DNA of 64,000 nucleotides from VBDM01 sp041496705 (GTDB lineage: Bacteria; Pseudomonadota; Gammaproteobacteria; Burkholderiales; SG8-39). A program made the translations under genes and the position numbers. A model generated the notes under the pieces. That model was not told where the DNA came from. It saw nothing but the letters and a program-made list of their open reading frames with translations, and made no database searches. The stretch is from contig JBGQFD010000006.1 of assembly GCA_041496705.1 (NCBI GenBank), positions 1 through 64,000 of the forward strand. The letters run 5' to 3'. Shown here one piece after another: positions 25,073 through 34,043 of this stretch (positions are counted from its first letter, which is position 1; the number at the start of each line of letters is the position of its first letter).

Positions 25073-25980
25073 GGACGGAACGATTTTCCATTCGCGCGGC
25101 ACTCGCGATCGCGGTGCTGGCGACGGGCTTGAGCGGCTGCGGCAGCGCACCGACCCGCGGCGGCTACTACAAGGACGACGGCCCCGGGGGTCGCGCGCCG
25201 TCGAACCTGGACAAGGTGCCCGATGCAAAGCCGCGCGTCGAGCCGCTGCACCCCGCGGCGAACAACGCCTACACCGCGCTGGGCAAGCGCTACATTCCCT
25301 ACAAGGCGCTCAAGCCCTACCGCGAGCGCGGCATCGCCAGCTGGTACGGGCGCCGCTTCCACGGCCAGCCGACTTCTAGCGGGGAGCGCTACGACATGTA
25401 CGCAATGAGCGCCGCGCACACGATTCTCCCGATCCCGAGCTACGCTCGCGTCACCAACCTCGCCAACGGCCGCAGCGTGATCGTCCGCGTCAACGATCGC
25501 GGGCCGTTTCATTCCGGCCGCATCATCGATCTCTCCTACGCGGCCGCGCACCGGCTGGGCTACGTCGGCAGCGGCAGCGCTAGGGTCGAAGTCGAAGCCA
25601 TCCTGCCCGGCAAGGCAGCCGTCCCGACCCGGAGCGCGTCAGCGGCGCCTGCGACAGCGACGACACTGGTCGAAGCGGGCGCAGCGCCGGCGCTCGCCGC
25701 GCCGCAAGCGCAGAGCCTCGACGCCGGCATCCCGCTCGCCCTCGACCCGCGCGGTGTGTTCCTGCAACTGGGTGCGTTTTCCAGGCGCGACAACGCCGAG
25801 GAGATGCGCGCGAAGATCTACCGGCGCCTCGACTGGCTGAACGACCCCGTCGAGATCCGGTCCCGGGGCGGCCTGTACAAGCTGTACGCGGGCCCGTACC
25901 GCGATCGCGCCGCAGCCCAGGCGGTCGCTGCGCGGATAGACGCATCGATGCAGCTCACCCCAGTCATGGTCGTGCGCTGA
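25069..25980 (+). CDS. rlpA: RlpA family septal-ring lipoprotein (lytic transglycosylase-like)
   Basis: A 303-residue lipoprotein. The TTG start at 25069 overlaps the rodA stop (TTGA) and gives a lipoprotein signal ending in LSGC. The RlpA double-psi barrel (about residues 85-175) contains GIASWYGRRFHGQPTSSGE and the catalytic-type VRVNDRGPF. A C-terminal SPOR domain (about 228-303; VFLQLGAFSRRDNAEEM) should bind denuded glycan at the septum. RlpA in Pseudomonas is a lytic transglycosylase. Between the domains is an Ala/Pro/Thr-rich linker. Confidence 0.92.
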   Translation: MRTERFSIRAALAIAVLATGLSGCGSAPTRGGYYKDDGPGGRAPSNLDKVPDAKPRVEPLHPAANNAYTALGKRYIPYKALKPYRERGIASWYGRRFHGQPTSSGERYDMYAMSAAHTILPIPSYARVTNLANGRSVIVRVNDRGPFHSGRIIDLSYAAAHRLGYVGSGSARVEVEAILPGKAAVPTRSASAAPATATTLVEAGAAPALAAPQAQSLDAGIPLALDPRGVFLQLGAFSRRDNAEEMRAKIYRRLDWLNDPVEIRSRGGLYKLYAGPYRDRAAAQAVAARIDASMQLTPVMVVR

Positions 25981-26030
25981 TGCGCCGGAACCCGGCGCTC
26001 GCTTCTGCCAGGTGCGGATTTCGCCACCGG

Positions 26031-26036
26031 TATAAT
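26031..26036 (+). promoter_or_regulatory. -10 box (TATAAT) just upstream of the D-Ala-D-Ala carboxypeptidase gene
   Basis: A perfect TATAAT is followed by only 9 bases before the ATG at 26046. Transcription would start at about 26043-26044, making an mRNA with almost no leader. No -35 match is evident. If the gene instead starts at 25980, this box lies inside the coding region. Confidence 0.4.
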
Positions 26037-26045
26037 CGGGCGGAC

Positions 26046-27164
26046 ATGCTGCGCCTTTGCCTGGGTTCTCTCGCTCTCCTGCTCGGCACCGCCGTGCTCG
26101 CGGAGCCGCCGCCAGCGGTGGCCGCACGCGCCTGGCTGCTCCTCGACGCCACCAGCAACCAGCCCATTGCCGGCCACAACTCCACGGAGCGCATCGAACC
26201 TGCCTCGCTCACCAAGCTCATGACCGCGTACCTGGTGTTCGCCGCGCTCCGGGAGAAGTCGCTCGTCTCGGGAATGCCCGTGCGCGTGTCGGAGCGTGCC
26301 TGGCGTGCCCCGGGCTCGCGCATGTTCATCGCCCCCGGGAGCATGGTGACGGTGGCCGACCTGCTGCGCGGGATGATCGTCCAGTCCGGCAACGACGCCT
26401 GCATGGCACTTGCAGAGGCCGTCGCGGGCTCCGAAGAGGCGTTCGTACAACGCATGAACCGCGAGGCGCTGCGTTTGGGCATGCACGAGACGCGTTTCGC
26501 CAATTCGAGCGGCCTGTCCGATCCGGAGCACTACTCCACCGCCAGCGACTTGGCGCTGCTCACCACGTCCCTGATCCGCGATTTCCCCGAGCACTACAGG
26601 CTCTACGCGGAGCGCGAGTACCGCTACAACAACATCACCCAGCAGAACCGCAACCGTCTCCTTTGGCTCGATCCCAACGTGGATGGGGTCAAGACCGGCT
26701 ACACAGAGAGCGCCGGATACTGCCTGATCGCGTCGTCGCGGCGCGCAGAGCGCAGGCTGGTGTCGGTGGTGATCGGCGCGCCCTCGGACCGGCTACGCGC
26801 CCAGGACAGCCAGAAGCTGCTCAACTTCGGGTTCCAGTCCTACGACGGCGTGCGCCTGTACGGCAAGGGCGACGAGGTGAGCAGGCTCAAGGTGTGGAAA
26901 GGCAGCAAGCGCGAGTTCAAGGCCGGCGTAATGAACGACCTGTTCGTAACGGTGCCGAAGGGGACCGCCCAGGGTTTGCGCGCGGATCTCATCAGCCAGC
27001 AGCCGCTGGTGGCGCCGGTCGCGGCCGGGCAGCGCGTTGCGACGCTGCGCGTGTCGCACGAGGGCCGGCCCGTCGGCGAGTACCCGGTGGTGGCGCTGGA
27101 GAACGTCGATGTCGCCGGTATTTTCCGGCGCGCCTGGGACGGCATCGCGCTGTGGTTCCGATAA
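26046..27164 (+). CDS. dacC: serine-type D-Ala-D-Ala carboxypeptidase (PBP5/6 family)
   Basis: A 372-residue DD-carboxypeptidase that trims the terminal D-Ala from peptidoglycan stem peptides. It has a signal peptide (MLRLCLGSLALLLGTAVLA), then SLTK with Ser54/Lys57, SGN at 114-116 and KTG at 216-218, a PBP5 C-terminal beta domain (about 265-350) and an amphipathic tail (IFRRAWDGIALWFR) that would bind the inner membrane. ATG 25980, overlapping the rlpA stop, is an in-frame alternative adding 22 residues ahead of the signal. The signal peptide favours 26046. The symbol is assigned by family only. Confidence 0.9.
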   Translation: MLRLCLGSLALLLGTAVLAEPPPAVAARAWLLLDATSNQPIAGHNSTERIEPASLTKLMTAYLVFAALREKSLVSGMPVRVSERAWRAPGSRMFIAPGSMVTVADLLRGMIVQSGNDACMALAEAVAGSEEAFVQRMNREALRLGMHETRFANSSGLSDPEHYSTASDLALLTTSLIRDFPEHYRLYAEREYRYNNITQQNRNRLLWLDPNVDGVKTGYTESAGYCLIASSRRAERRLVSVVIGAPSDRLRAQDSQKLLNFGFQSYDGVRLYGKGDEVSRLKVWKGSKREFKAGVMNDLFVTVPKGTAQGLRADLISQQPLVAPVAAGQRVATLRVSHEGRPVGEYPVVALENVDVAGIFRRAWDGIALWFR

Positions 27165-27174
27165 AGGAAACAGA

Positions 27175-28032
27175 ATGATCTATCTCAACGGCGATTTAAT
27201 GCCGATCGAGGACGCCAGGATCCCGGTGCTCGACCGCGGCTTCATTTTCGGCGACGGCGTGTATGAAGTGATCCCGGTTTACTCGCGACGGCCGTTCCGG
27301 CTCGCCGAGCATCTGGCGCGATTGCAGGCCAGCCTCGACGCGATCCGCATCGACAATCCGCATTCGGCCGCGACCTGGAGCGAGATGATCGGTAAGGTCA
27401 TTGCCGGCAATCCCTGGGACGACCAGGGCGTCTACGTGCAGGTTACGCGCGGCGTGGCGAAGCGTGACCACACTTTCGTCAAGGGCGTGAAGCCTACCGT
27501 GTTAGTGATGTCGAACCCGCTGGTGACACCGACACCTGAGCAGATCCGCGACGGCGTGCCGGCGATCGTGCACGAGGATTTCCGCTGGCTGCGCTGCGAT
27601 ATCAAGTCGGTTTCGCTGCTGGGCAACTGCATGCTGCGCACCGCGGCGGCCGACGCCGGCTGCGCCGAGGCCATCCTGGTTCGCGACGGCCTGCTCACCG
27701 AAGCCTCGGCAAGCAACGTCTTCGTCGTCAAGGATGGAACTGTTCTCGCGCCGCCCAAGTCTCATCTCATATTGCCCGGGATCACCTACGACGTGGTGCT
27801 CGAGATTCTGCACGATCACAAGTTGCCGCATGCGGTGCGCCCGGTGACCGAAGGCGAGCTGCGCTCGGCCGGCGAAGTGTGGATCACGTCGTCCTCGAGG
27901 GAAGTGCTCGCGATCACGACGCTCGACGGCAAGCCGGTGAATACGGGCAAACCCGGGCCAGTGTTCGCTCGCGTGCATGCCCTCTACCAGCAGTTCAAGG
28001 CCACCGTGATGCGCGCTCCCGCCCATGTCTGA
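27175..28032 (+). CDS. dat: D-amino-acid aminotransferase (class IV PLP enzyme)
   Basis: A 285-residue fold-type IV aminotransferase. The pattern VLDRGFIFGDGVYEVIPVY, CDIKSVSLLGNC with the PLP lysine, EASASNVFVVKDG and LPGITYDVVLEI fits D-alanine transaminases. It interconverts D-alanine and D-glutamate with their oxo-acids, supplying wall precursors, in line with its place between a carboxypeptidase gene and the lip genes. It follows after 10 bases with an AAAGGAAA ribosome site. A branched-chain or aminodeoxychorismate role is less likely given the N-terminus. Confidence 0.88.
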   Translation: MIYLNGDLMPIEDARIPVLDRGFIFGDGVYEVIPVYSRRPFRLAEHLARLQASLDAIRIDNPHSAATWSEMIGKVIAGNPWDDQGVYVQVTRGVAKRDHTFVKGVKPTVLVMSNPLVTPTPEQIRDGVPAIVHEDFRWLRCDIKSVSLLGNCMLRTAAADAGCAEAILVRDGLLTEASASNVFVVKDGTVLAPPKSHLILPGITYDVVLEILHDHKLPHAVRPVTEGELRSAGEVWITSSSREVLAITTLDGKPVNTGKPGPVFARVHALYQQFKATVMRAPAHV

Positions 28033-28294
28033 ACACGACGCACCCGTACTCGCGTTCCCGTGCGCCTTCCCGATCAAGATCATGGGAAAAACGCAGTCTG
28101 GTTTCGCGCAGGCGATCACGGGAGTGGTACAGCGGCACGCACCGGATTTCGACCCGGCATTGCTGGAGATGCGCTCCAGCCGCGAAGGCAAGTATATGTC
28201 GCTCACCTGCACCATCCGCGCGGTGTCGCGCGAGCAGCTCGACGACTTGTACCGGGAGCTGTGCGATCACCCGATGGTGACCATGGTGCTCTGA
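28025..28294 (+). CDS. ybeD: DUF493 (YbeD/lipoate regulatory) family protein
   Basis: An 89-residue ACT-like small protein with FPCAFPIKIMGKT at the start, SREGKYMSLTCTIRA in the middle and CDHPMVTMVL at the end. It is the usual neighbour of dac/dat and lipB in proteobacteria. Its molecular job is unknown, and a regulatory role in lipoate metabolism has been suggested from gene order. It overlaps dat by 8 bases and lipB by 1 base. Confidence 0.92.
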   Translation: MSEHDAPVLAFPCAFPIKIMGKTQSGFAQAITGVVQRHAPDFDPALLEMRSSREGKYMSLTCTIRAVSREQLDDLYRELCDHPMVTMVL

Positions 28295-28989
28295 TGCTGA
28301 ACTCCGGAAAATCCTCTCCGTCGGCGAGCGAATCCGCGCGCGGCGCCCCGCGCCCGGCACCCGGCACGATCGAGTCGAGGTACCTCGGCCTGGCCGGATA
28401 CCTTCCGACCTACGACGCCATGCGCCGGTTCACCGAGGAGCGCAGCGACTCGACATCCGACGAGATCTGGATTCTCGAGCATCCGCCGGTGTACACCGCG
28501 GGCATGGCCGCTCGAGCCGAACATTTCCCGCGCCGGCCAGGGATTCCACTCGAACGCATAGACCGCGGCGGGCAGATCACCTACCACGGCCCGGGACAGG
28601 CCGTCGTCTACACGCTGGTCGACCTCGAGCGGCGTGGCCTGGGCGTTCGCGCCATGGTGCGCTTGATCGAGCAAGCGGTGATTGAGGTGCTCCACGCATG
28701 CGGCGTGCGCGCCGAGTTGAGGAGCAGCGCGCCGGGCGTGTACGTGGCCGGAGCGAAGATCGCTGCGCTCGGCCTGCGCGTGCGCCGCGGCTGCTGCTAT
28801 CACGGGGTGGCGCTTAACGTCGACATGGACCTCGCGCCGTTTTCGGACATCGACCCGTGCGGCTATCCCGGGCTCGCCGTGACCCAGACTTCGGCGCTCG
28901 GAGCGAAGGCCGGTGTCAAAGAACTGGGCGAAGCGCTGGCGCGAGGTATTGCGGACCTGCTGGAGGACGCGCATGACGCCCGCCGCTGA
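28294..28989 (+). CDS. lipB: lipoyl(octanoyl) transferase LipB
   Basis: A 231-residue octanoyltransferase that moves octanoate from acyl carrier protein to lipoyl domains. Characteristic are RGGQITYHGPGQAVVYTLVDL, the catalytic lysine in AGAKIAALGLR and the cysteine in DPCGYPGLAVTQ. The first 25 residues are polar and divergent. The ATG overlaps the previous stop (TGATG). It precedes lipA with a 17-base overlap, forming the standard de novo lipoylation pair. Confidence 0.95.
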   Translation: MLNSGKSSPSASESARGAPRPAPGTIESRYLGLAGYLPTYDAMRRFTEERSDSTSDEIWILEHPPVYTAGMAARAEHFPRRPGIPLERIDRGGQITYHGPGQAVVYTLVDLERRGLGVRAMVRLIEQAVIEVLHACGVRAELRSSAPGVYVAGAKIAALGLRVRRGCCYHGVALNVDMDLAPFSDIDPCGYPGLAVTQTSALGAKAGVKELGEALARGIADLLEDAHDARR

Positions 28990-29911
28990 GAAGCAGAAGG
29001 GTCTGGCGAAGACGCGCATTCCGATCGCGGTTGCCCCGGCGGAAACGCTCGCCAAGCCCGACTGGATCCGCGTGCGCGCGGCTTCTCCCGGCTCGCGGTT
29101 TCACGACATCAAGAAGATCTTGCGCGACAACAATCTGCATACCGTGTGCGAGGAGGCCTCCTGCCCCAATATCGGCGAGTGCTTCGGCAAGGGCACGGCG
29201 ACCTTCATGATCCTCGGAGATCTCTGCACGCGGCGCTGCCCGTTCTGCGACGTCGCGCACGGCCGGCCGAAGCCCCCCGACGCCGAGGAGCCCGCGCACC
29301 TCGCGCAGACCATCGCGACGCTGAAACTATCCTATGTCGTCATCACCAGCGTCGACCGCGACGACTTGAAGGACGGGGGCGCGCAGCATTTCGTCGACTG
29401 CATCCGTGCGGTGCGGGCCAGCTCGCCTGCGACGCGCATCGAGGTGCTGGTGCCGGATTTCCGCGGGCGGCTGGAGCGCGCCCTCGAAGTGCTCGACGCC
29501 GCGCTCCCCGACGTGATGAACCACAACCTGGAGACCGTGCCGCGGCTGTACCGGCAGGCGCGGCCGGGCGGCAACTACCCGCACTCGCTTGCGCTGCTGC
29601 AGCAGTTCAAGGCGCGCCACGCGCAGGTGCCGACGAAATCGGGCCTGATGGTGGGGCTGGGCGAAACTGACGATGAGATCGTTCAAGTCATGCGCGACCT
29701 GCGCGCGCACGACGTCGACATGCTGACGATCGGACAATACCTGCAGCCCTCGGCGCACCACCTGCCGGTGCTGCGCTATGTCGAGCCGGCGACCTTCGTA
29801 CGCTTCGAGCGCGAAGCCCAGTCCCTGGGGTTTACCCACGCCGCGGTCGGACCGATGGTGCGTTCCTCCTACCACGCCGACCGGCAGGCGCACGCCGCCG
29901 GGGTGGCATGA
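28973..29911 (+). CDS. lipA: lipoyl synthase LipA
   Basis: A 312-residue radical-SAM enzyme that inserts two sulfurs into octanoyl groups. Both iron-sulfur motifs are intact: the auxiliary cluster C59-x4-C64-x5-C70 and the radical-SAM C85-x3-C89-x2-C92. Also present are DRDDLKDGGAQHF, MNHNLETVPRLY and the C-terminal GPMVRSSYHAD serine ligand. It overlaps lipB at its start and the DUF4197 gene at its stop (ATGA). Confidence 0.97.
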   Translation: MTPAAEKQKGLAKTRIPIAVAPAETLAKPDWIRVRAASPGSRFHDIKKILRDNNLHTVCEEASCPNIGECFGKGTATFMILGDLCTRRCPFCDVAHGRPKPPDAEEPAHLAQTIATLKLSYVVITSVDRDDLKDGGAQHFVDCIRAVRASSPATRIEVLVPDFRGRLERALEVLDAALPDVMNHNLETVPRLYRQARPGGNYPHSLALLQQFKARHAQVPTKSGLMVGLGETDDEIVQVMRDLRAHDVDMLTIGQYLQPSAHHLPVLRYVEPATFVRFEREAQSLGFTHAAVGPMVRSSYHADRQAHAAGVA

Positions 29912-30597
29912 AAGCGATGCGCCGTGTTGCTCTCGTCGTCCTTATCGCGGCGCCGGCGGCCACGGCGGCGGCCGGCCTTGCCGACCTCTCCAGCCTCGAC
30001 GCCATCGCGGGTCTGAAGGAGGCGCTGGCGAAAGGCTCGCACGCCGCGGTGGAGCGCCTCGGCGTCGAGAACGGATTCTTCGGCAACGAGCGCGTGAAGA
30101 TCCCGCTGCCGGATTCCTTCAAGCGCGCCGAGCGGCTGATGCGCTCGGTCGGCCTGGGAAAACACGCCGATGAGCTCGTGCTGCGCATGAACCGTGCCGC
30201 CGAGGCCGCTGTACCCGAAGCCAAGGCGCTGCTCGTCAATGCAGTGAAAACCATGAGCGTGCAGGACGCCAAGGGTATCCTCACGGGCGGTGATGATGCC
30301 GCGACCCAGTATTTCAAGCGCACTACCTCGGATCCCCTCGTGCAAAAATTCCTCCCCATCGTGAAGAAGTCGATGGAAAAGGTAAGGGTCGCCGAGCAGT
30401 ACGACGAGTTCGCGCGGCGCGGCAGCCGCTTCGGGCTGGTGAGGGAGCAGGACGCGAATCTGGAGACTTACGTCACCCGAAAGGCGCTCGACGGGCTGTT
30501 CCTCGTCATCGCGGAGGAAGAAAAGAAGATCCGCAAGGACCCGCTTGGCAGCGCCTCGGCGATCATCAGCAAGGTGTTCGGGGCGCTCCGCAAGTAG
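29908..30597 (+). CDS. DUF4197 exported protein
   Basis: A 229-residue protein with a signal peptide (MRRVALVVLIAAPAATAAA) and a DUF4197 domain filling the rest, with GLKEALAKGSHAAVERLG, KIPLPDSFKRAERLMRSVG and FKRTTSDPLVQKFLPIV. It is widespread in proteobacteria, probably periplasmic, function unknown. Its start overlaps the lipA stop by 4 bases, so it is the last gene of the long wall/lipoate run. Confidence 0.87.
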   Translation: MKAMRRVALVVLIAAPAATAAAGLADLSSLDAIAGLKEALAKGSHAAVERLGVENGFFGNERVKIPLPDSFKRAERLMRSVGLGKHADELVLRMNRAAEAAVPEAKALLVNAVKTMSVQDAKGILTGGDDAATQYFKRTTSDPLVQKFLPIVKKSMEKVRVAEQYDEFARRGSRFGLVREQDANLETYVTRKALDGLFLVIAEEEKKIRKDPLGSASAIISKVFGALRK

Positions 30598-30600
30598 CTG

Positions 30601-31260
30601 CTAGAAGTACACCCGGCTGCGGCCGGGCTCGCGCGAGATCTCGTACAAGGCCGAGCGCGCCACGTTGGCTACTTTGCGCACGCCCGAGCGCGACAGCAGC
30701 GTCTCGCTGGCGTAGTCGCCGTCCTCGTCGCAGACCAGGCGCAGCTCCACGATCGAAAGCCGGGCTGCGAACGCGCGGCGCAGGATGCGATCGTTGAAAA
30801 TCGCCAGGGCCGTTGCTGCCACGCGCTGCCGGGAGGGTTCCTCGTAACGCGCCGGAACCAGCGTGCATACGATCGTCGGCAGGCCGGCCTCGGTGGCCGC
30901 GGCGATCAGACGGACAAAGACGTTCTCGAACTCGTCGGCCGCCGAGGCCAGTACGTCCAGAGCGCCGCGGATCGACTGCGTGCCATCCATCATCAGCAGA
31001 CCGCTCGTCTCGATGGCCCAGCCCCCGTCTATGCACACCCCGATATGACTCGCGTCCGCCGGAATCGCACGGATTTTCCCTTGCTGCAGCACTTGCGGAG
31101 GCTCGAGCACCGTCAGCTTCCACGGATTGCGCGGACGCGGTACGAGTGCGCTCTCGCGGTCGCCTTCGCCGAGGTCGATGTTCTGCAGAGCGTCACCGAG
31201 CAGCACCAGGTGCCGGATGACGTCGGGGGAAGTCTCTGTCTGGCCGGGAACCTTCGACAT
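30601..31260 (-). CDS. degenerate SGNH/GDSL-hydrolase homologue without the catalytic serine
   Basis: A 219-residue protein that aligns by pattern with a small SGNH hydrolase family. It shares HLVLLGDAL (block I, normally LLGDSI), IPADASHIGVCIDGG (normally LPADATHLVVSVGGND), NDRILRRAFAARLSIVELRLVC and DYASE. The block I nucleophile Ser is Ala24, and the GGND of block III reads DGGW. The enzyme is therefore probably inactive as an esterase and may bind a ligand or partner. It faces the end of the DUF4197 gene and lies downstream of polA on the same strand. Confidence 0.6.
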   Translation of the reverse strand: MSKVPGQTETSPDVIRHLVLLGDALQNIDLGEGDRESALVPRPRNPWKLTVLEPPQVLQQGKIRAIPADASHIGVCIDGGWAIETSGLLMMDGTQSIRGALDVLASAADEFENVFVRLIAAATEAGLPTIVCTLVPARYEEPSRQRVAATALAIFNDRILRRAFAARLSIVELRLVCDEDGDYASETLLSRSGVRKVANVARSALYEISREPGRSRVYF

Positions 31261-31326
31261 GGAATCCTCCTTTGCAAGTGCGGTCTACATTTTCCTTTTG
31301 GCGGAGTCAACGCGCTGCGGGTGCCG

Positions 31327-34035
31327 TCAGTGCGCTTTTTCCCAATTCGGCCCAGAACCGATGTCGACGACCAGCGGCACCTTGAGCTGCGCCACTCCGC
31401 TCATCAGCTTCGGCAGCTCGGCCTTTACCCGGTCGAGTTCCGCGGCCGGCGCCTCCACCACCAGTTCGTCGTGCACCTGCATGATGAGCTTTGTGGCGAG
31501 CCGCTCGCGGTCGAGCCAGGCCTGCACCGCAATCATGGCGAGCTTGATCAGGTCGGCGGCGGTGCCCTGCATCGGCGCGTTGATCGCGGCGCGCTCGGCG
31601 CCGCCGCGGCGCGCCGGGTTGGAACTGGCGATCTCGGGCAGCCACAGGCGCCGGCCGAACACGGTCTCGACGTAGCCCTGCTCTTTCGCAAGCGCGCGCG
31701 TTTCCTTCATGTAGCGGTCGACGGCCGGGTAGCGCATGAAGTAGCTTGCAATGTAGGCCTGCGCAGTGGCGCGCTCGATCCCCAGCTGTTGCGCCAGGCC
31801 GAACGCCGACATCCCGTAGATCAGCCCGAAGTTGATGGTCTTGGCGTAGCGCCGCTCTTCGGCAGTGACATCCTGCAAGGCGCGGCCGAACACCTCGGCA
31901 GCAGTGGCGCGGTGTACGTCTTCTCCCGCCGCGAAGGCGCGCAGCAGGTTTTCGTCCCCGGAGATGTGCGCCATGATGCGCAGCTCCACTTGCGAATAAT
32001 CGGCGCTAACGATGGCGTGGTCCGCGGGCGCGACGAAGGCTTCGCGGATGCGCCGGCCTTCGGCGGTGCGCACCGGGATGTTCTGCAGGTTGGGGTCATT
32101 CGAGGCGAGCCGCCCGGTGACGGCGGTCGACTGGCCGTAGGTGGTGTGCACGCGGCCGGTCCGCGGATTCACCATTTTTGGCAGCTTGTCGGTGTAGGTG
32201 GACTTGAGCTTGGAGATCTCGCGGTAGTCGAGGAGCATCTTCGCAAGCGGATGATCGAGTGCCAGCCTGGCGAGAACCTCCTCGTCCGTCGACGGCGCAC
32301 CCGAGGGCGTCTTCTTCACCACCGGCATGCCCTTTCTCTCGAAGAAGATCTCGGCGATCTGCTTGGGCGAGCCCAGATTGAAGGGCTGCCCGGCTTCCTG
32401 GTGCGCCAGTTTCTCGAGCTTGAGCATCTGCTGGCCAAATTCGCGGCTCATGCTCTCTAGCTGGCCGGCGTCGATGAGCACGCCTTCGCGCTCCATGCGG
32501 AACAGCACTTCGCGCACCGGGATCTCGATTTTGCCGTACACATAAGCGAGCTTCGTCTCGGCGCTGATGCGCGGGTACAGCACCTGGTGCAGCCGCAGCG
32601 TCACGTCCGCGTCCTCGGCGGCGTACGCCGCGGCACGCGCGACCTCCACCTGCCCGAAAGGAATGCGCTGCGCGCCGGTCCCCGTCATTTCGTCGTAGCC
32701 GATCGTCTTCAGACCGAGGTGCCGCTCGGCGAGCGAATCCATGTCGTGGCGCGCATGGCTTTCCAGCACGTACGACTCGAGCAGCGTGTCGTGCGCGACG
32801 CCAACGAGGGCAACGCCGTGGTTCGCGAGCACGTGCTGGGCGTACTTGACGTTCTGGCCGAGTTTCGCGTGCTGCGCACCTTCCAGCCAGGGCCGCAGGA
32901 TTGCCAGGGCCGCCTCGACGCCGAGTTGCGCCGGCGCGCCGGCGTAGTTGTGCGCGAGCGGCAGGTACGCCGCTTGGCCAGCGACCGCCGAGAAGGACAC
33001 GCCGACCAGGCGCGCCCGCATCGGATCCAGATCCGTCGTTTCCGTATCGAACGCAACCAGCTCGGCGGCTTGGAGCGTCTTCAGCCATCGGCGCAGCGCG
33101 GATTCGTCGGTGAGCGTTTCGTAATGGCGCTCGATGCTCGTCCCCGGGGCCTGTGCCTTTGGTGAGGGCACGGGAGCCTCGTCGCGCGTACCGCCGGCAT
33201 CCTTGAGCCAGTTCTTGAACCCGAAGCGCGCGAACAGCTCCGCAAGCCGCTGCTCGTCGCGCGGAGAGAAACCCAGTTCGTCGAAATCGAAGGGCAAGGG
33301 CACGTCGCACTTGACCGTGAGAAGCTCACGCGCCTTCGGCAGCCAGTCGAGCGCCTTGCGCAGGTTCTCGCCCACGGCACCGCCGACCTCGGAAGCGTGC
33401 GCGACAACTTCTGCGAGCGACCCGTACTGCGCGAGCCACTTGGCCGCCGTCTTCGGCCCGACCTTGTCGACGCCGGGAACGTTATCGACCGCATCGCCAA
33501 CGAGGGTCAGGTAGTCGAGAATGCGCTCGGGCGGCACGCCGAACTTGGCCTGAACGCCCGCAGGATCGAGACGTTCGTTTGACATGGTATTTACTAGCGT
33601 CACGCGCGAACTCACGAGCTGCGCCAGGTCTTTGTCGCCAGTCGAGATCACGCAGTTCAGCCCGCAGTCCTCGGCGTGGCGCGCGAGCGTGCCGATGACA
33701 TCGTCGGCTTCCACGCCTTCGATCTGCAGCAGCGGCCACCCGAGCGCCCGGATCGCCTCGAACAGCGGCTCGATTTGCCGGCCGAGATCGTCGGGCATCG
33801 GCGGCCGGTTCGCCTTGTACTCGGCATACAAATCGTCGCGGAACGTCTTGCCGCGCGCGTCGAACACGCACGCGAGGTACTCGGCCTTGTGGTCGGCGAG
33901 GAGCCGTCGTAGCATGTTCAGCACGCCGTAGATCGCGCCGGTCGGCTCGCCGGCAGCGTTGCGCAGGTCGGGCAGCGCGTGAAACGCGCGATACAGGTAC
34001 GAAGACCCGTCAACCAGCAGCAGGGTTTTTTCCAA
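31327..34035 (-). CDS. polA: DNA polymerase I
   Basis: A 902-residue family A polymerase with all three domains. The 5'-nuclease (about 1-290) has LLVDGSSYLYRAFHAL and GVEADDVIGT. The 3'-5' exonuclease (about 320-500) keeps the active-site Asp and Glu in FDTETTDLD (around residue 330), so proofreading is likely intact. The polymerase (about 530-902) shows DYSQVELRIMAHISGDE (motif A) and MQVHDELVVE (motif C). The start is TTG at 34035. No ATG or GTG is available nearby that keeps the conserved N-terminus. It diverges from a LOG gene with only 8 bases between starts. Confidence 0.97.
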   Translation of the reverse strand: MEKTLLLVDGSSYLYRAFHALPDLRNAAGEPTGAIYGVLNMLRRLLADHKAEYLACVFDARGKTFRDDLYAEYKANRPPMPDDLGRQIEPLFEAIRALGWPLLQIEGVEADDVIGTLARHAEDCGLNCVISTGDKDLAQLVSSRVTLVNTMSNERLDPAGVQAKFGVPPERILDYLTLVGDAVDNVPGVDKVGPKTAAKWLAQYGSLAEVVAHASEVGGAVGENLRKALDWLPKARELLTVKCDVPLPFDFDELGFSPRDEQRLAELFARFGFKNWLKDAGGTRDEAPVPSPKAQAPGTSIERHYETLTDESALRRWLKTLQAAELVAFDTETTDLDPMRARLVGVSFSAVAGQAAYLPLAHNYAGAPAQLGVEAALAILRPWLEGAQHAKLGQNVKYAQHVLANHGVALVGVAHDTLLESYVLESHARHDMDSLAERHLGLKTIGYDEMTGTGAQRIPFGQVEVARAAAYAAEDADVTLRLHQVLYPRISAETKLAYVYGKIEIPVREVLFRMEREGVLIDAGQLESMSREFGQQMLKLEKLAHQEAGQPFNLGSPKQIAEIFFERKGMPVVKKTPSGAPSTDEEVLARLALDHPLAKMLLDYREISKLKSTYTDKLPKMVNPRTGRVHTTYGQSTAVTGRLASNDPNLQNIPVRTAEGRRIREAFVAPADHAIVSADYSQVELRIMAHISGDENLLRAFAAGEDVHRATAAEVFGRALQDVTAEERRYAKTINFGLIYGMSAFGLAQQLGIERATAQAYIASYFMRYPAVDRYMKETRALAKEQGYVETVFGRRLWLPEIASSNPARRGGAERAAINAPMQGTAADLIKLAMIAVQAWLDRERLATKLIMQVHDELVVEAPAAELDRVKAELPKLMSGVAQLKVPLVVDIGSGPNWEKAH

Positions 34036-34043
34036 GGGAACGT

